From Rhizophagus irregularis (Eukaryota > Glomeromycota > Glomeromycetes > Glomerales > Glomeraceae), in contig NC_089435.1 of NCBI RefSeq assembly GCF_026210795.1, positions 3,906,001 through 3,970,000 of the forward strand: a stretch of 64,000 nucleotides of DNA, in the 5' to 3' direction. Positions 22,252 to 33,470 of the stretch are shown in pieces. The notes beneath the pieces are model-generated. The model was not told the DNA's origin. It did not search any database and saw only the letters and a program-made list of their open reading frames with translations. The translations under genes were made by a program, and so were the position numbers. Position 1 is the stretch's first letter, and each line of letters begins with the position of its first letter.

Positions 22252-22942
22252 CAGTAAAAGTTTCGTGCACAGGTCAAAATGTAAAAAATCAGGCATCAAT
22301 CAATTACCAATTGGTCACCGATCAGGTATTTTCGCCAAATACCATTACCAATCACGCAGTTTGCTAACTTTTAATCCAGTGATCAGAAAAAGATGAATCA
22401 ACAAGATGAATCTAATGGTAGTAAAATCACATTTCTAAGATTAATACTTGATGAGAAATTAAGTAAAATATAAAAATAAAAATGTATCATTTATATTTTA
22501 TTTAATTTTTTATTAACTATTATAGCTGATTGCAAAATTATAAGACCACTTTTAATTTGATGTTTATTCAACTCCTTAAATGAAAATAGAAATATATCAT
22601 ATGATTTAATATAAATAAATTACTTTAAAATCTTTATTAATTTTAAGAAGTTAAAGTTATTACCAAAATAGGTATTTAAACTTAAATTCAAAATATCAAA
22701 TTTTCAAATTGAAAATCATAGGGTAGTCTTACAATTTTACAATCAGCTGTAATCTTAAAAATGCGATTTTACTATTTTATTATTTTACTATTTTACTACC
22801 ATTAGATTCGTCTTATTGAGACGATTCCAATGAGCTATATTTCATCCTTTTCTGATCATTGGATCAAAAGTTAGCAAACTGCCTGATTGGTAACTGATTG
22901 ATGGCTGATTTTTCACTTTTCAACCTGTGGTGACTTTTAGTG
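22252..22942. mobile_element. Foldback MITE family E with TA duplication
   Basis: The ends CAGTAAAAG and CTTTTAGTG are bordered by TA (22250-22251 and 22943-22944). Long inverted arms of about 170 nt share AAAAATCAG, CATCAATCA, TTACCAAT, GTTTGCTAACTTTT and GATCAGAAAA. A family-A MITE sits in the loop. It is non-coding. Confidence 0.75.
22523..22749. mobile_element. MITE family A, copy 4, 227 bp
   Basis: This is the most complete unsplit copy: left end TAGCTGATTGCAAAATTATA after TA (22521-22522), right end CAATCAGCTG before TA (22750-22751). The TA duplication and the termini point to mobilisation by a Tc1/mariner- or pogo-type transposase. Confidence 0.85.
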
Positions 22943-22944
22943 TA

Positions 22945-23937
22945 ATATTGGCTTTCTAAGTTAGCAGTTTATAATTTTTATATACTTATTACATCTTCTG
23001 TTTAAAAATTACAAATTTATAAAATAACAGACGTTTTACTCCATAAAAGTAGCATTTTTTTCAAGCACTTCTTCAATGAAAAGTGTCTTGTTTTTTAAGT
23101 TAGATATAATAATAGGTACCAATTTTTTTGTTTTCTTTTATAAGCTGTTGATACTCTAAACGCCTAAACCAACCATAATAATTCTGATACTGTGAACATT
23201 TTTGCAAATGATTCCTCTGTTTTCTCAAGTTGCGCCCATATACGGAGTTGTTCTAAAGTATGAGTAGGGTTGGTCGGCAAGTTCACTTTTTTTATAATCA
23301 TAGATTTTTTATTTTTATTTAAAGCTGTAGTAGGATGATTATGATTCATCACCTTTAGACTTTCTCATAAACTTGCTGTTCCTTTTTCCGGAATATAGTT
23401 ATTACATTCCTTCAAGTTTTTTGACAGCTCTTCATATAGATTAAAACACATCTTTCATAAATAAATTTGCATCATCATTTTCTAATTCAGAATTATTTTT
23501 TCCATTTGAAAGATTTCAAAATTTGAATAAATGTTTAATTCAAAACTGAATAAATTTAGATTTTGGTATAATGATAGTAGTTTGTGATTTTGTTTCTAAC
23601 ACATACTCAACTTTTTCAGTGCAAAGAGATCTAAGTAAAATGCATATAACTGAAAATTTTAGATGTAAATTCATTAAATAATCTCTTTTAATCAACTTAA
23701 AGAGCACCCAACTGATGATATAAGAAAATTTAGAAGCTTTTACCCAATTCAAGGTAATAATAGTTTTAGGAATCAAGATAGGATCTGCTTACTCTTGTAT
23801 ACTTTTGTTTTCACAATGATCCCTTCTAATCGTTTCTTCTAAAACTCTATTAATAAGAAAATAAGCAACTAGTATTTTTGTCATAAGTGAACTTTGAGAA
23901 TGAGGAATTATAATCTCCTGAAACTCCAGAACATCTT
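22945..23937. other. Intergenic stretch, no identifiable gene
   Basis: Short minus-strand frames (for example 23352-23164 with THTLEQLRIWAQLEKTEESF) look like coding relics but have no recognised family. Confidence 0.35.
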
Positions 23938-24622
23938 TTTGAACAAATTGAATATAAAGCAATCCCTATTTTTGAAGCTTTATATCCAGACTGTATAGCT
24001 ATGTTTGCTTTTGATAATAGTTCCAATCATGCTGCTTTTAGCAAAGATGCTTTAGTTGCAAGCCGAATGAACCTAAACCCAAGTGGTAAACAACCAGTTA
24101 TGCGGAATACTTACTTTAGACCAAATAACCAATTACAATCAATAATATTTCCAATAACATATTATGATGAGAAACTTAATGGTAAACCTAAGGGAATTAA
24201 ACAAGTACCACCTGGAGCATTAATATTAGACTGCAAAGAATGCAAAGAAAAGATTCAAGACATTTCAAGAACTACCTGTTGTGCACGTTGAGTAATATCT
24301 TTGGAACCAGATTTTATTGCTCAAAAAGGTGCTATTGAAGAATTAATTGAAAATGCAGGACATAAATGCATTTTTTTCCTAAATTTCACTGTGAATTAAA
24401 CTTTATTGAAAGGTATTGAGGTGCTGCTGAAAGATATTCATGCAAAAATTGTGATTATTCATGGAAAGGATTACAAAAAATTGTTCCTGAAAGTCTTAAT
24501 TCAGTAAACTTGACAACTATTAGAAAATTCTCAAGAAAATGTATTGATGAAAAATTGGTGGAGTATGCTATAAAAAAATATAAATCTCACAGAAAAATTC
24601 TGGAGAGTATCTCAAATGAATA
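23938..24622 (+). pseudogene. DDE transposase relic, C-terminal half
   Basis: The frame opening before 24001 reads PIFEALYPDCIAMFAFDNSSNHAAF, where FAFDNSSNH is a typical second-Asp block of a DDE transposase. It then reads VASRMNLNPSGKQPVMR and a cysteine-rich end, CKECKEK..CCAR. A TGA at 24289-24291 interrupts the frame, most simply a CGA changed to TGA. Coding traces continue (EPDFIAQKGAIEELIENAGHK) with frameshifts to a C terminus KKYKSHRKILES before 24622. No start and no terminal repeats were seen. It resembles a transposase class common in mushroom and mycorrhizal fungi, but I cannot name the superfamily securely. Confidence 0.55.
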
Positions 24623-24905
24623 AATTTAATTTTTTTATGTAATGAATTCTTATTTATTTATTTATTTATTTATTTTAAGGCAAGCCAGGGGGATATCATT
24701 GATTATTTGTAGCTAACAAAAACAGTTATAAAAAACACAATAATAATCTTCGTCCAATAGATCAGACCCTGACTAGAATATAAAAAAAAACTATTCTACA
24801 ACTCGACCATTATATAATAGGAACAAGAAAGATCATTCTAGAATGTAGGTAACTAACCCTAAAATGAAAAAAAAAATTCTAACTAACAAAATAATACCAA
24901 TTAGA

Positions 24906-25886
24906 TTAAACTAATTTACGTAATAGGGACAAAATTTCTGCTAAAATTTCCTTGTTATTCTTATCACGATTCTTATTCTTTGAGTTATTCTTTGTCTTCT
25001 TCAAAATAGGTAGATTCTTTGACTGATTATTATTTTGTCGGTCTGACTTTGAGAACGGAACTTTATCCTTCTTTTTAGGCTTATTACTATCTGAAGCTTT
25101 ATTTGTTTTACCAGATTTCTTCTTGTTCGGGGTATTTTTAGCCTTCAGTTTGGGTTGTACTTTCTTCAAGTTAGGAATGGAATATTGGCACCATTTCAAT
25201 TCCTTACCATCTGATAAGAAAAACTGTAGCTTATTTAAGACTTTAAGTGTAGTCTCCCAATTCTCAAAATGGGCCACAAGTTTCCTCCTTCCTTTGCTTG
25301 TTTGTATTATTTTAAATGTACTAGCACTACACTGCATTAAAAATGGGTTTAATTTATGGTCTGACCACAAGGCAGCCATCGTCATATCCTTCAGAATGTC
25401 ATGAATGATGGCTTAGAACTTTTTACGTTATTTTCTTTCTCGTAAAGTCCAACTTGCGGAAAACCATCTTACGGGTATACCTCCTAGGTCTGTCGTCCAA
25501 TATTTATTAAACTGGGAAAGGGCAAATGAGGATAGTGCTATCTTAACTTGAAGAGTCTGGTACTTGTACTGACATTTAACCGAACACTGATAGTATTGCC
25601 CCAAAGTTTTAACTCTACTAATATTTTTGGCAGGTCCCAGATATAGGGATATCGTAAACTATTATGTATCAGATTTGCTCTTGCTCCTCTCTGACAGCTT
25701 TGTATTTGTGTAGCCTCAGGTTCAGATGATTTCTTATCCTTTTGGAAATTTTTGGTTGATGTTTTTGCATCAGGTTTTGCTGGTTTTTGATTTGTTTATC
25801 ATCTGTAATACGCACTTTTTGTTTATCTTTCTTCTGAGAAGTTTCGGGTATTACGAGTTGATCAACAGGGGTCATTTCCATATTAG
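24906..25886 (-). pseudogene. ORF1 of LINE-like copy 4 (broken)
   Basis: The C-terminal frame 25385-24906 (MTMAALWSDHK.. to LLRKLV) aligns along its length with copy 1. Upstream, the RRM part carries CAA where copy 1 has TGA at QTL*VKI, supporting a C-to-T origin of the copy 1 stop. The TAA after RERK (near 25425-25435) is shared with copies 1 and 3. A second TAA has replaced the CAA of KFQA. Confidence 0.65.
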
Positions 25887-26296
25887 AGGGTCGTCTAAAG
25901 CCATGTTCGATCATGTAACTTGACATTTTATAAATAAGCCATTTTTTTATGAACTAAGATTAATGTAAGTACGAAAGTTATAGAATAAGTGTATTTTGGC
26001 CTGCTTTACAAGTTTACTTAGTGAAAAAAAGCTGGTTTTAAAACTGTTTTTGACTTTACATATGAATGAATAATCTTTGCTGATCATATCCAAAAATGGA
26101 TGACGAAAATAAAAAAATTCAAATAAGTCAAAACCGGTATTCAAAACCCCATATTGTGCACTAAGTAAACTTGCACAGCAGGCAAAAATACACATACTAT
26201 GTGTAACTTGAAAGTTTTATGTATTGGCGAAAAAGTTTTATTTGTAAAAAATAAATTTTTATAAGTCACGTGATCGAACACGGCTTTAGACGACCC
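25887..26296. mobile_element. hAT-type MITE family B, copy 2, 410 bp
   Basis: The ends AGGGTCGTCTAAAGCC and GGCTTTAGACGACCC are flanked by the 8-bp direct repeat CATATTAG (25879-25886 and 26297-26304). It has the same internal palindrome as the copy at 8734-9144. Confidence 0.88.
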
Positions 26297-26727
26297 CATA
26301 TTAGCATATGGGCTGATTTGTTTACTCTGCATTAAAAGAGTTATTTGAATTGATTTTCATAATTTTTGTTACTCAAAATTGTTTTGTAATACCAAAAAAT
26401 CATCTGATTGATGATCACTTGACTAAATAATAAGTTGAACAAAAATTTACATTTGCGAAACTTAAATTATTAAATGTAAAAGAGCTGTGAAAAAACCCAT
26501 TTCACTAATAAAAAACCCATTTCTCCTATATATGGAATTTTTAACATATATTATTAAAAAATAAGTATATTTTAATAAAATATAAAGTAAAATAAAAATT
26601 TATATAGTTTTAGTAGCTATAAATATTTATAAAAGTATAATAAAAATATCATATAAAAAATGGTATCATAATAAATATTTTCAAACAATAAAAATAATTA
26701 TTTTATGTCAGAGTATGTATTACTATC

Positions 26728-27050
26728 TTTAAATGCAAATATATCAAGATTCACTGATCCGTTTTCTAATATTTTAGGCTCGTTGGACAGCCCTTGTTCT
26801 GGACTTTATAGGCGAAAAAAGAACTCGCCGATTGAATCATTAGATCTGGAGATATTTACGTTTAAAGTTGAGGTATGAACTTTTTAACATGCTTAAATGC
26901 AAATATCTTGGGATCCACTGATCCATTTTTTATAAATTTAGGCTCTTTGGAAAGCCCTTGATCTGGTCTATATGAACGACAAAAGAGCTTGCCGATTGGA
27001 TCATTGGATCTGAAGATATTTATGTTTAAAGTTGAGATACAAATTTTTAA
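26728..27050. repeat. Diverged tandem duplication, unit about 160 bp
   Basis: Two successive units share AAATGCAAATAT, CACTGATCC, TTTAGGCTC.TTGGA, AGCCCTTG.TCTGG, GCCGATTG.ATCATT and TTTAAAGTTGAG. They start near 26728 and 26892. No coding function is evident. Confidence 0.6.
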
Positions 27051-27641
27051 CATATATAGTAAGTACTAAGAATTATATTAATTTAAAAGAAATATTTACC
27101 AAATTATAGTATAATAACATTAAGTAAAAATTTTTTAATACTCATCCCCAATTTACTGTAAATTATATAGTATTTTGTATAATAAAAATATAATAAAATC
27201 AATATTTTAATTAAAGGTAGACAAATCAGACCATATGGGCAGTAGTGCTTTACATGAGCCAACTCGAGCCGAGCTACAATCTGGCTTGGCTCAGCTTGAA
27301 GATCTGTGCCAAGCCAAGCCTGAAATAAGCCGAGCCACAAAAAATCTTGGCTCAGCTCAGTTCGAGCGAAGCTTGAGCATGAAAACTTGACAAGAAAAAT
27401 GATGAACGAAGGCATTTCCGAGCTTTATCATAAAAATGTTTTTGCAACGGTTTTACTTTAAATTATTAAAAAAAATGTTGCAAAACGTTTTTTACTTTTA
27501 TATTTATATAAAACGCCGAAACTATTTGTTTCGGCATTTTTCCTTTTGATTTTACATGTAAAAACGCCGAAACTGATAGTTTCGGCATTTTTTTTTCGAT
27601 TTTACATGTAAAAGCGCCAGAATAATTGGTTCCAGTATATT

Positions 27642-30600
27642 TAGTGCTCTACATGAGCCAAGCCAGCTTGCAAGCTGGCTCAAGCTTTTCAAGCCAAGCC
27701 AAGCCAAGCCATGTTAAAATTGGCTTGACAGCTCACGAGCCAACTTAAAAAAGCTTGAGCTAGTTAATAGGCTTGGCTCAAAAAGCTCAAGCCATAAAAT
27801 GGCTCAGCTCAAAAAGCTCAAGCTGGCTCGCAAGCCATTTAATCCAAATCAAAACGTTAAATAATTCAGTTTAAAAGTTAGTTTTATAATTTTTACATTA
27901 TTTTATTTATTTAATGTTTACAATTATTTTTATTTACAATTTCATTAATCATTTATAATTATTGATCCACCAACATCAGATTTCCACCAGCCTTTAAGGC
28001 ACATTGTTTCTCGTATTGTTGATTCCTTAAGGCTACATCGTTTTTGAACAACTAAGTCTGTTCCACCCGAAAATATTCTTTCCACAGGAGCACTAGTTGC
28101 TATAAAAGATCAAAAATAATAAAATAATAATGTTATAAATTAATAAAATTAATATTATAAATAATAAATTAAAATAAAAAATACTATGAACCTGGTATTG
28201 AAAGGTAATCACGAGCCATTTTTGATAAATTCGGGTACTTAATTTCATGCAACTATAAAAAAAATAATAAATAAATAATAATATAATAAATTATATAATA
28301 AAATTAATAAAATAAACATTAGTATACCTTCCACCACATTAAAATATCAGTTTTACCGGGAGCTACTCCTTCATTTAGATAAATGCTAAGTTCATCTTTT
28401 TCTTCAATTTTTCGCTTTTTGAAGATATGACCAAAAAGTTCATCATCTGCATCATCAGATGGCTCTACATTTTCTGAAATATTCGGTTTATACGTAGTTT
28501 CCCATAAATTTGTAACTTGTTTTCTTGTCTCTTGAATAAATGACTCTTCCCACATATTGTCTTTATAATATTGAAGCTTTATACGAGGATCTAGTACTAT
28601 TATTAAAAAAACAACAATTAAATATTAACTATAAATATATGTATAATAAATTATGTAAAGTGGATAAATTTACCTGTTGCAGCCGTGTATATTAATCCAC
28701 TTGTAAATGTATAATATTTTTTTATTTTTTCAATTGATTGTTTTAATGCACATAAAATCTCATCATTTTCGCTTTCATTATCATCATCACTATCATCATC
28801 ATCCTCCTCCTCATCCTCCTCCTTATCAGATTCTTTTCTTTTATCATATTCATCCTCGAGTTTATCCAATAAAAAATTATACATAGGTATAGTATAAGAT
28901 AATGTCAGGTATTGTTGACTAACACTTAAATCCGTGCATTTTTTATAATGCTATATTATAAAAAAAATTTAATTATTAATATATACATAAATAAGATATT
29001 TACACAATCAAAATAACAACCTGCAATATTCCACGTATTTCTAAAATACGTTCCCATTCCTCTTCCAAAAGTATGTATTTTTTTAAATCTTTATCTGCTG
29101 ATGCTGTATTGTGCAAAGGCTGTATAATTAAAAATTATTAAATTTAATTATAAATTAAAATAAATATTAATAAAATTATATAAATCAAAACCTGTTTTAG
29201 TATTAATGCTCATTCTAACATAATCTCAGTAGAGTTCCACCTGGTAGACACGTCAGGTATCAGCTCGAGTGGTACCATATTTGCTGCAATACATTGTTGT
29301 TTGAATTTTTTCCGACGTTGGGGTGATGCTCGGATTTTTACAATTACCTTACGAAGCTTTAATTTAATAAAATTAGTCAACCATACAAATTTTAACTATG
29401 CTTCACAATACTATATTACCTTGTATATAGTATCTTTCAAATTGTCTTCCGTGTCTTCAGCTTCTTCAAAAGAATTTTCATCTTCATATAGTAGTGGTAC
29501 TTGAAGATTATCAATTAATTTCTTTGCAGCTAAATTTATTACGTATGCAAAACAGTGAACACATTGATTTTTTGGATCAAATGTAATGCTTTTTTTGGCT
29601 AAAGATTGAGAAATTTTATCAAGCATTACATCCATATTAGATGCGTTATCACATGCAACTGCTAAAATCTACAAACAGAACAAATCCATTAGTTGGTTAA
29701 TCATAAAAAAAGAAATCATAGTAAAGATAAGTTTACCTTAGTTGCTATTCCAAAGTCTTCTAGTGATTCTAAAAATTTACTTGACAAGTTTATTCCTGTA
29801 TGAGGACCTGACAGTATACAAAAATCTAACGTAGTACATTTCAATTCCCAATTTTCATTTATCCAATGTACACTAATACCGAGAAAAGGGATTTGATTTT
29901 TACTTGTCTATGCATCAACGGTAAAGGAGAGACGACCAGGTGTTTCCTATTTGATAGTTTTATTGATTTAAATAAAAACAAGTATTGAAATTTTAAATGT
30001 AATAAGATTATTTTATTACCTGTAGTTCTTGTCGAAATCTTTCTTTTGCATTTTTGAAATTTTCGGTTAAATCTCGTCGTAAAGTGTTAGCACAAGGAAT
30101 GTATATGCCAGGCCGAATAAATGAAATCATATCTTTAAATTCTTCATTTTCAATAACGTTAAAAGGCTGATCATTTATTACGACCCAACGAACTGTTCTT
30201 TTTCTAAAACCTTTTTGACTAAACTAAAAAAGTGTACAATAATAATATTAATATTAAATTTAATCTTGATCAATAAAATATACTTGCATTTTCTTTTTCA
30301 GCAGTAACTGTATATTTATCCATTTCCCCAACTTTTCTCTGTTTTTGTTCTTTTTGTACTCTCTGAGCTTCAACAATTTTTGGATGTTTTGCGATATGGC
30401 GCCAAAGTGTAGAAGTTGATTTATCTCCAAAGTTCTTAGAGCAGTAATTACAATACCATCTTTGAGTTTTAAAAGTAAAATATTGATAAGCTTCCGATCT
30501 TTTATTAGATGATAAAGAGCTATTTTCATTTTCGTCAACTTCGATAGCAGGAGAGATTTTTGAAGATGAAGACATTTCGAAAGAATAAAGCAATAAAAAA

Positions 30601-31801
30601 GTAAATGTGCCGTTCCTATACTCCATATTGTATATTTTTTATACCACCTGTATTTAAACAAATATACGGCACAAGAAAATAGCACCTGACAATATAAAAA
30701 TGACACATTTAGTAATAGAGAATATTTTTTTTAACGTTTTTCATTTTTTCTTTGTCAAATTTAACGTACATCAGTGTATGAACTGTATGAAGTACCAATT
30801 AAATGCTTGAATTAGATCGATTCATCATGTGACATTCTAGATTGATGATTGATTATCGTATAATCAATCTTTTTTTCTCATTTACGATATAGGTAATTTT
30901 TTTCTTTTAACGTACAGCTTCTGACAGCTCATTTTTCTCTTTATGAACACGGAATCTCGGTAAATATTTCTTATTTCTATACTTTTGTCTTTTAACGAAC
31001 TATACTAACAGTTTATTATTTTTTTTTTTCATTTTTGTAGGTCTGAGATTTCTATTTTAAAGACTGGGGTAAAACTGAACTCATTTCGAAGGTATAGTAT
31101 CTTCCAAAATTATTTTTTTTTATATTACGAGATATTAACTATTATCGCTGATTTTTTTTTTCTTTTGTAGTCTTGTATGCTTAACCTATTGACTTGTTAA
31201 TACAAGGGGTTTCTATAAAGCATAAAGCGGTAAGTATCTTTGCAAAACTTACTGCATGTATTTATTTTTTAATAAGAACACATCTACATTTTTATTTTTT
31301 GTTTTTATAGGTTTATAGAGTATCGATTAGGAATGTTTGACATAGAGTCAGTTTCATTATGAAACTTGTTTTAAACAATTTTGGAGAATTTATATATGTA
31401 TTTTATTAAATAAAATATTTATAAACGATATAATAAAATAATCAATGAAATAATTTAGATATTTTAAACTATTTAATGATATAATGATTATAAGTACAGT
31501 GGATGATTATTGTTAATTTAACGTCCAATTAATTTTTTTCTTTAGTTATTTAGCGAATAGCAATTATCAATGGATACTATCCGAAATGATCTCTATATAA
31601 ACTTAAATAAAACTCGAGCCAGCTCGAGCCAGCTTGTAACAGGCTCAAGCCAGGATTTTACATAGTTTCTACGACAGCTAGAACAACTCGAGCCAAGATT
31701 TTTTGTGGCTCGGCTCATTACAGGCTTGACTTGCCGCAGTTTTCTGAGCCAAGCTCAAGCTATGCTCTGGCTCGGCTCAAGCCGGCTCATGTAGAGCACT
31801 A
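27642..31801 (-). mobile_element. Inner hAT transposon, 4.16 kb
   Basis: The inverted ends are TAGTGCTCTACATGAGCC on both sides. The flanking 8-mers AGTATATT (27634-27641) and GGTGTATT (31802-31809) match at six positions, with the two differences being A/G. The ends carry many GAGCCAAGCC/GCTCGAGCC motifs, probable transposase-binding sites. It split a palindromic repeat array of the outer element and carries the transposase gene 27959-30575. Confidence 0.85.
27959..30575 (-). pseudogene. BED-finger hAT transposase, multi-exon, two in-frame stops
   Basis: The first exon starts near 30575 (MSSSSKISPA). It has a BED zinc finger, WYCNYCSKNFGDKSTSTLWRH followed by IAKHP, with the C-x2-C...H-x4-H pattern (H-IAK-H). 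Later exons read TLRRDLTENFKNA, then LSFTVDA*TSKNQIPFLGISVHW (catalytic Asp region), ILAVACDNASNMDVM, HCFAYVINLAAK, TRWNSTEIMLE, an acidic insert (28780-28860), VLDPRIKLQYY and the C-terminal dimerisation block LHEIKYPNLSKMARDYLSIP followed by ATSAPVERIFSGG. This is the full block order of hAT transposases. Two tryptophan codons have become stops: TAG near 29910 and TGA near 29208. About eight introns are needed, and exon borders were only approximately located. Confidence 0.75.
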
Positions 31802-32580
31802 GGTGTATTTCCTTTTGGTTTTACATGTAAAAATGCCAAAACTGATAGTTTCAGCATTTTATTTTGATTTTACATGTAAAAACGCCAAAACTGATAGTTT
31901 CAGCATTTTTTTTGATTTTACATGTAAAAGCGCCGGAATAATTAGTTCCGACATATTTCCTTTTAGTTTTACATGTAAAAATGCCGAAACTAATAGTTTT
32001 GGCATTTTTTTTCGATTTTACATGTAAGAGCACCAGAATAATTAGTTCCGGCGTATTTCTTTTTGGTTTTACATGTAAAAATGCCAAAACTGATAGTTTC
32101 AGCGTATTTCTTTTAATTTTACATGTAAAAATGCCAAAACGGATAGTTTCGGCATTTTTTTTTCAATTGTACATGTAAAAACGCTGAAATAATTAGTTCC
32201 AGCATTTTTCTTTTTGATTTTACATGTAAAAACACCGAAACTATTAGTTTCAGCATTTTTTTTTTCAATTTTACATGTAAAAACGCCGGAATTATTAGTT
32301 CCAGCGTTTTTTTCGATTTTACATGTAAAAACACCGGAATTATCAGTTCCGGCGGTTTCTTTTTGATTTTACATGTAAAAATGCCAAAACTATTAGTTCC
32401 AGCATTTTTTTTCAATTTTACATGTAAAAAACGCCAGAATCATTAGTTCCGGCGTTTTTTTTCAATTTTACATGTAAAAACGCCAAAACTATTAGTTCTG
32501 GCGTTTTTTCAATTTTACATGTAAAAACGCCGGAATCATTAGTTCTGGCGTTTTTTTTTTCAATTTTACATATAAAAACT
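31802..32580. repeat. Tandem array of about 15 palindromic 50-bp units
   Basis: Each unit combines a 14-bp perfect palindrome TTTTACATGTAAAA with an imperfect hairpin of the type GCCGGAAT-TATTAGTTCCGGC, separated by T-rich spacers. Unit length is about 47-52 bp. Nearly three further units lie on the other side of the inner hAT (27500-27641), so the array held about 18 units before it was split. ORF predictions in it are meaningless. Confidence 0.85.
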
Positions 32581-32903
32581 TAAATAAACGTTTTTGCAAC
32601 GTTCTTTAATAAACAATGAAAAAAAGTTGCGAAAATGTTTCGTTTATGCATGCATTATTATATAAAAACGTTTCACAACGTTTTTTGTATAATAGCTCGT
32701 TTGGCTCGTGAGCCAGCTCGAGCTTTTGAGCCAAGTCTGTTACAGGATCGAGGATTTTTGAGCTGAGCCTAATAACTGGCTCGAGCTCTTCCAAGCTGGC
32801 TCGTGAGCCACCAAGCCAATTTAATCACGGTTGGCTTGGCATTTCACTTGAAAAGCTTGAGCCATTTCACGTGCAGCTTGGTCATGAGAGCACTAATGGG
32901 CAG

Positions 32904-33470
32904 TATTGGAGGCGTTTTAACTACTGGTTTTAGTGCTTTTGACCTTAATTCATTAATCTTTTGATTAAATTCAACTACATTAGGTTCATCTGTTGATGAC
33001 TCATCTAACATATCATCTGAAACATCGTCATCCAGGTCGCCAAATTTGTAAAATAATTAGGCAGCAAAATTTTCCCAAGACTTGGACGCAGCTTATATCA
33101 CTATAAAGAATATTAGCAAGAGGGTGGTTGGTTGTATATTCGTAGTTTGAACTTGTGCAGTGAAGTTCGCAGAGTCAGCGGTTTTGCCAAACTTTTCTAT
33201 CAATAACTGGGCTTTATCCACAGCTTTTGATGGATTTTTTTCAAATAAGTCCTTGAAGAAACTGTCCTCTATAAAAGAACCTAAATGAAATGAAAGTGTT
33301 TGATAAAATATATCATTAAATTTAGAAACGAAGTCTACAGCTTCTTCGTATTGTATTTTACTCGTATCCTTAATCATTTTTTTGTATGTAATAAAATTTA
33401 ATAAAGGAAATATGTATTTTTTTAAAAAATTTATTACACAGAAATTTTCGTAAAAATGTCTGCCACCTTA
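32904..33470 (-). pseudogene. LINE-like copy 5: N-terminal half of ORF1
   Basis: The frame 33377-33093 reads IQYEEAVDFVSKFNDIFYQT, FFKDLFEKNPSKAVDKAQ and ANFTAQVQTTNIQPTTL, clearly the ORF1 N terminus of the family. The acidic linker follows down to 32904, where the outer hAT interrupts it. The usual 5' leader with TTTACGAAAATTTC lies at about 33440-33460. The 3' half was not recovered on the far side of the hAT. Confidence 0.65.

Larger units (their letters stand above)
24646..26304 (-). mobile_element. ORF1-only LINE-like retroelement, copy 4, split by a hAT MITE
   Basis: A minus-strand copy with the (TAAA)n-type tail at 24646-24678 and the copy-1 type 3' UTR. The ORF1 C-terminal half is at 25385-24906 and the linker part at 25926-25669. 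The hAT MITE 25887-26296 interrupts it at the NMEMTPVDQ segment. Sequence upstream of the MITE does not continue ORF1, so the copy is 5'-truncated or rearranged. Confidence 0.65.
27243..32895. mobile_element. Outer hAT element with palindromic satellite, 5.65 kb including nested copy
   Basis: The ends TAGTGCTTTACATGAGCC and (reverse complement) TAGTGCTCTCATGACC are flanked by the perfect 8-bp direct repeat ATGGGCAG (27235-27242 and 32896-32903). The element consists of GAGCCAAGC/GCTCGAGCC-rich subterminal repeats, arms with GCAACG motifs (27430-27490 and 32586-32690) and a palindromic tandem array. It contains a second hAT with the same termini (27642-31801). It inserted into LINE-like copy 5. 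Confidence 0.85.

Noticed and set aside
25947-26332. Two minus-strand frames of 63-82 codons
   Set aside because: They lie inside the palindromic hAT MITE 25887-26296, have no homologous protein features, and arise from its foldback sequence.
27104-27415. 103-codon minus frame at the left end of the outer hAT
   Set aside because: It crosses the element border and consists mostly of translated GAGCCAAGC terminal repeats.
31803-32415. Reading frames of 65-98 codons in both directions across the array
   Set aside because: They are by-products of a 50-bp repeat lacking in-frame stops; they consist of repeated FTCKNA/HVKSKK motifs and have no independent support.
31802-32580. CRISPR-like regular array of palindromic repeats with spacers
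   Set aside because: The spacers are T-rich and nearly identical, the hairpin itself varies, no cas genes are present, and the context is a eukaryotic hAT element.
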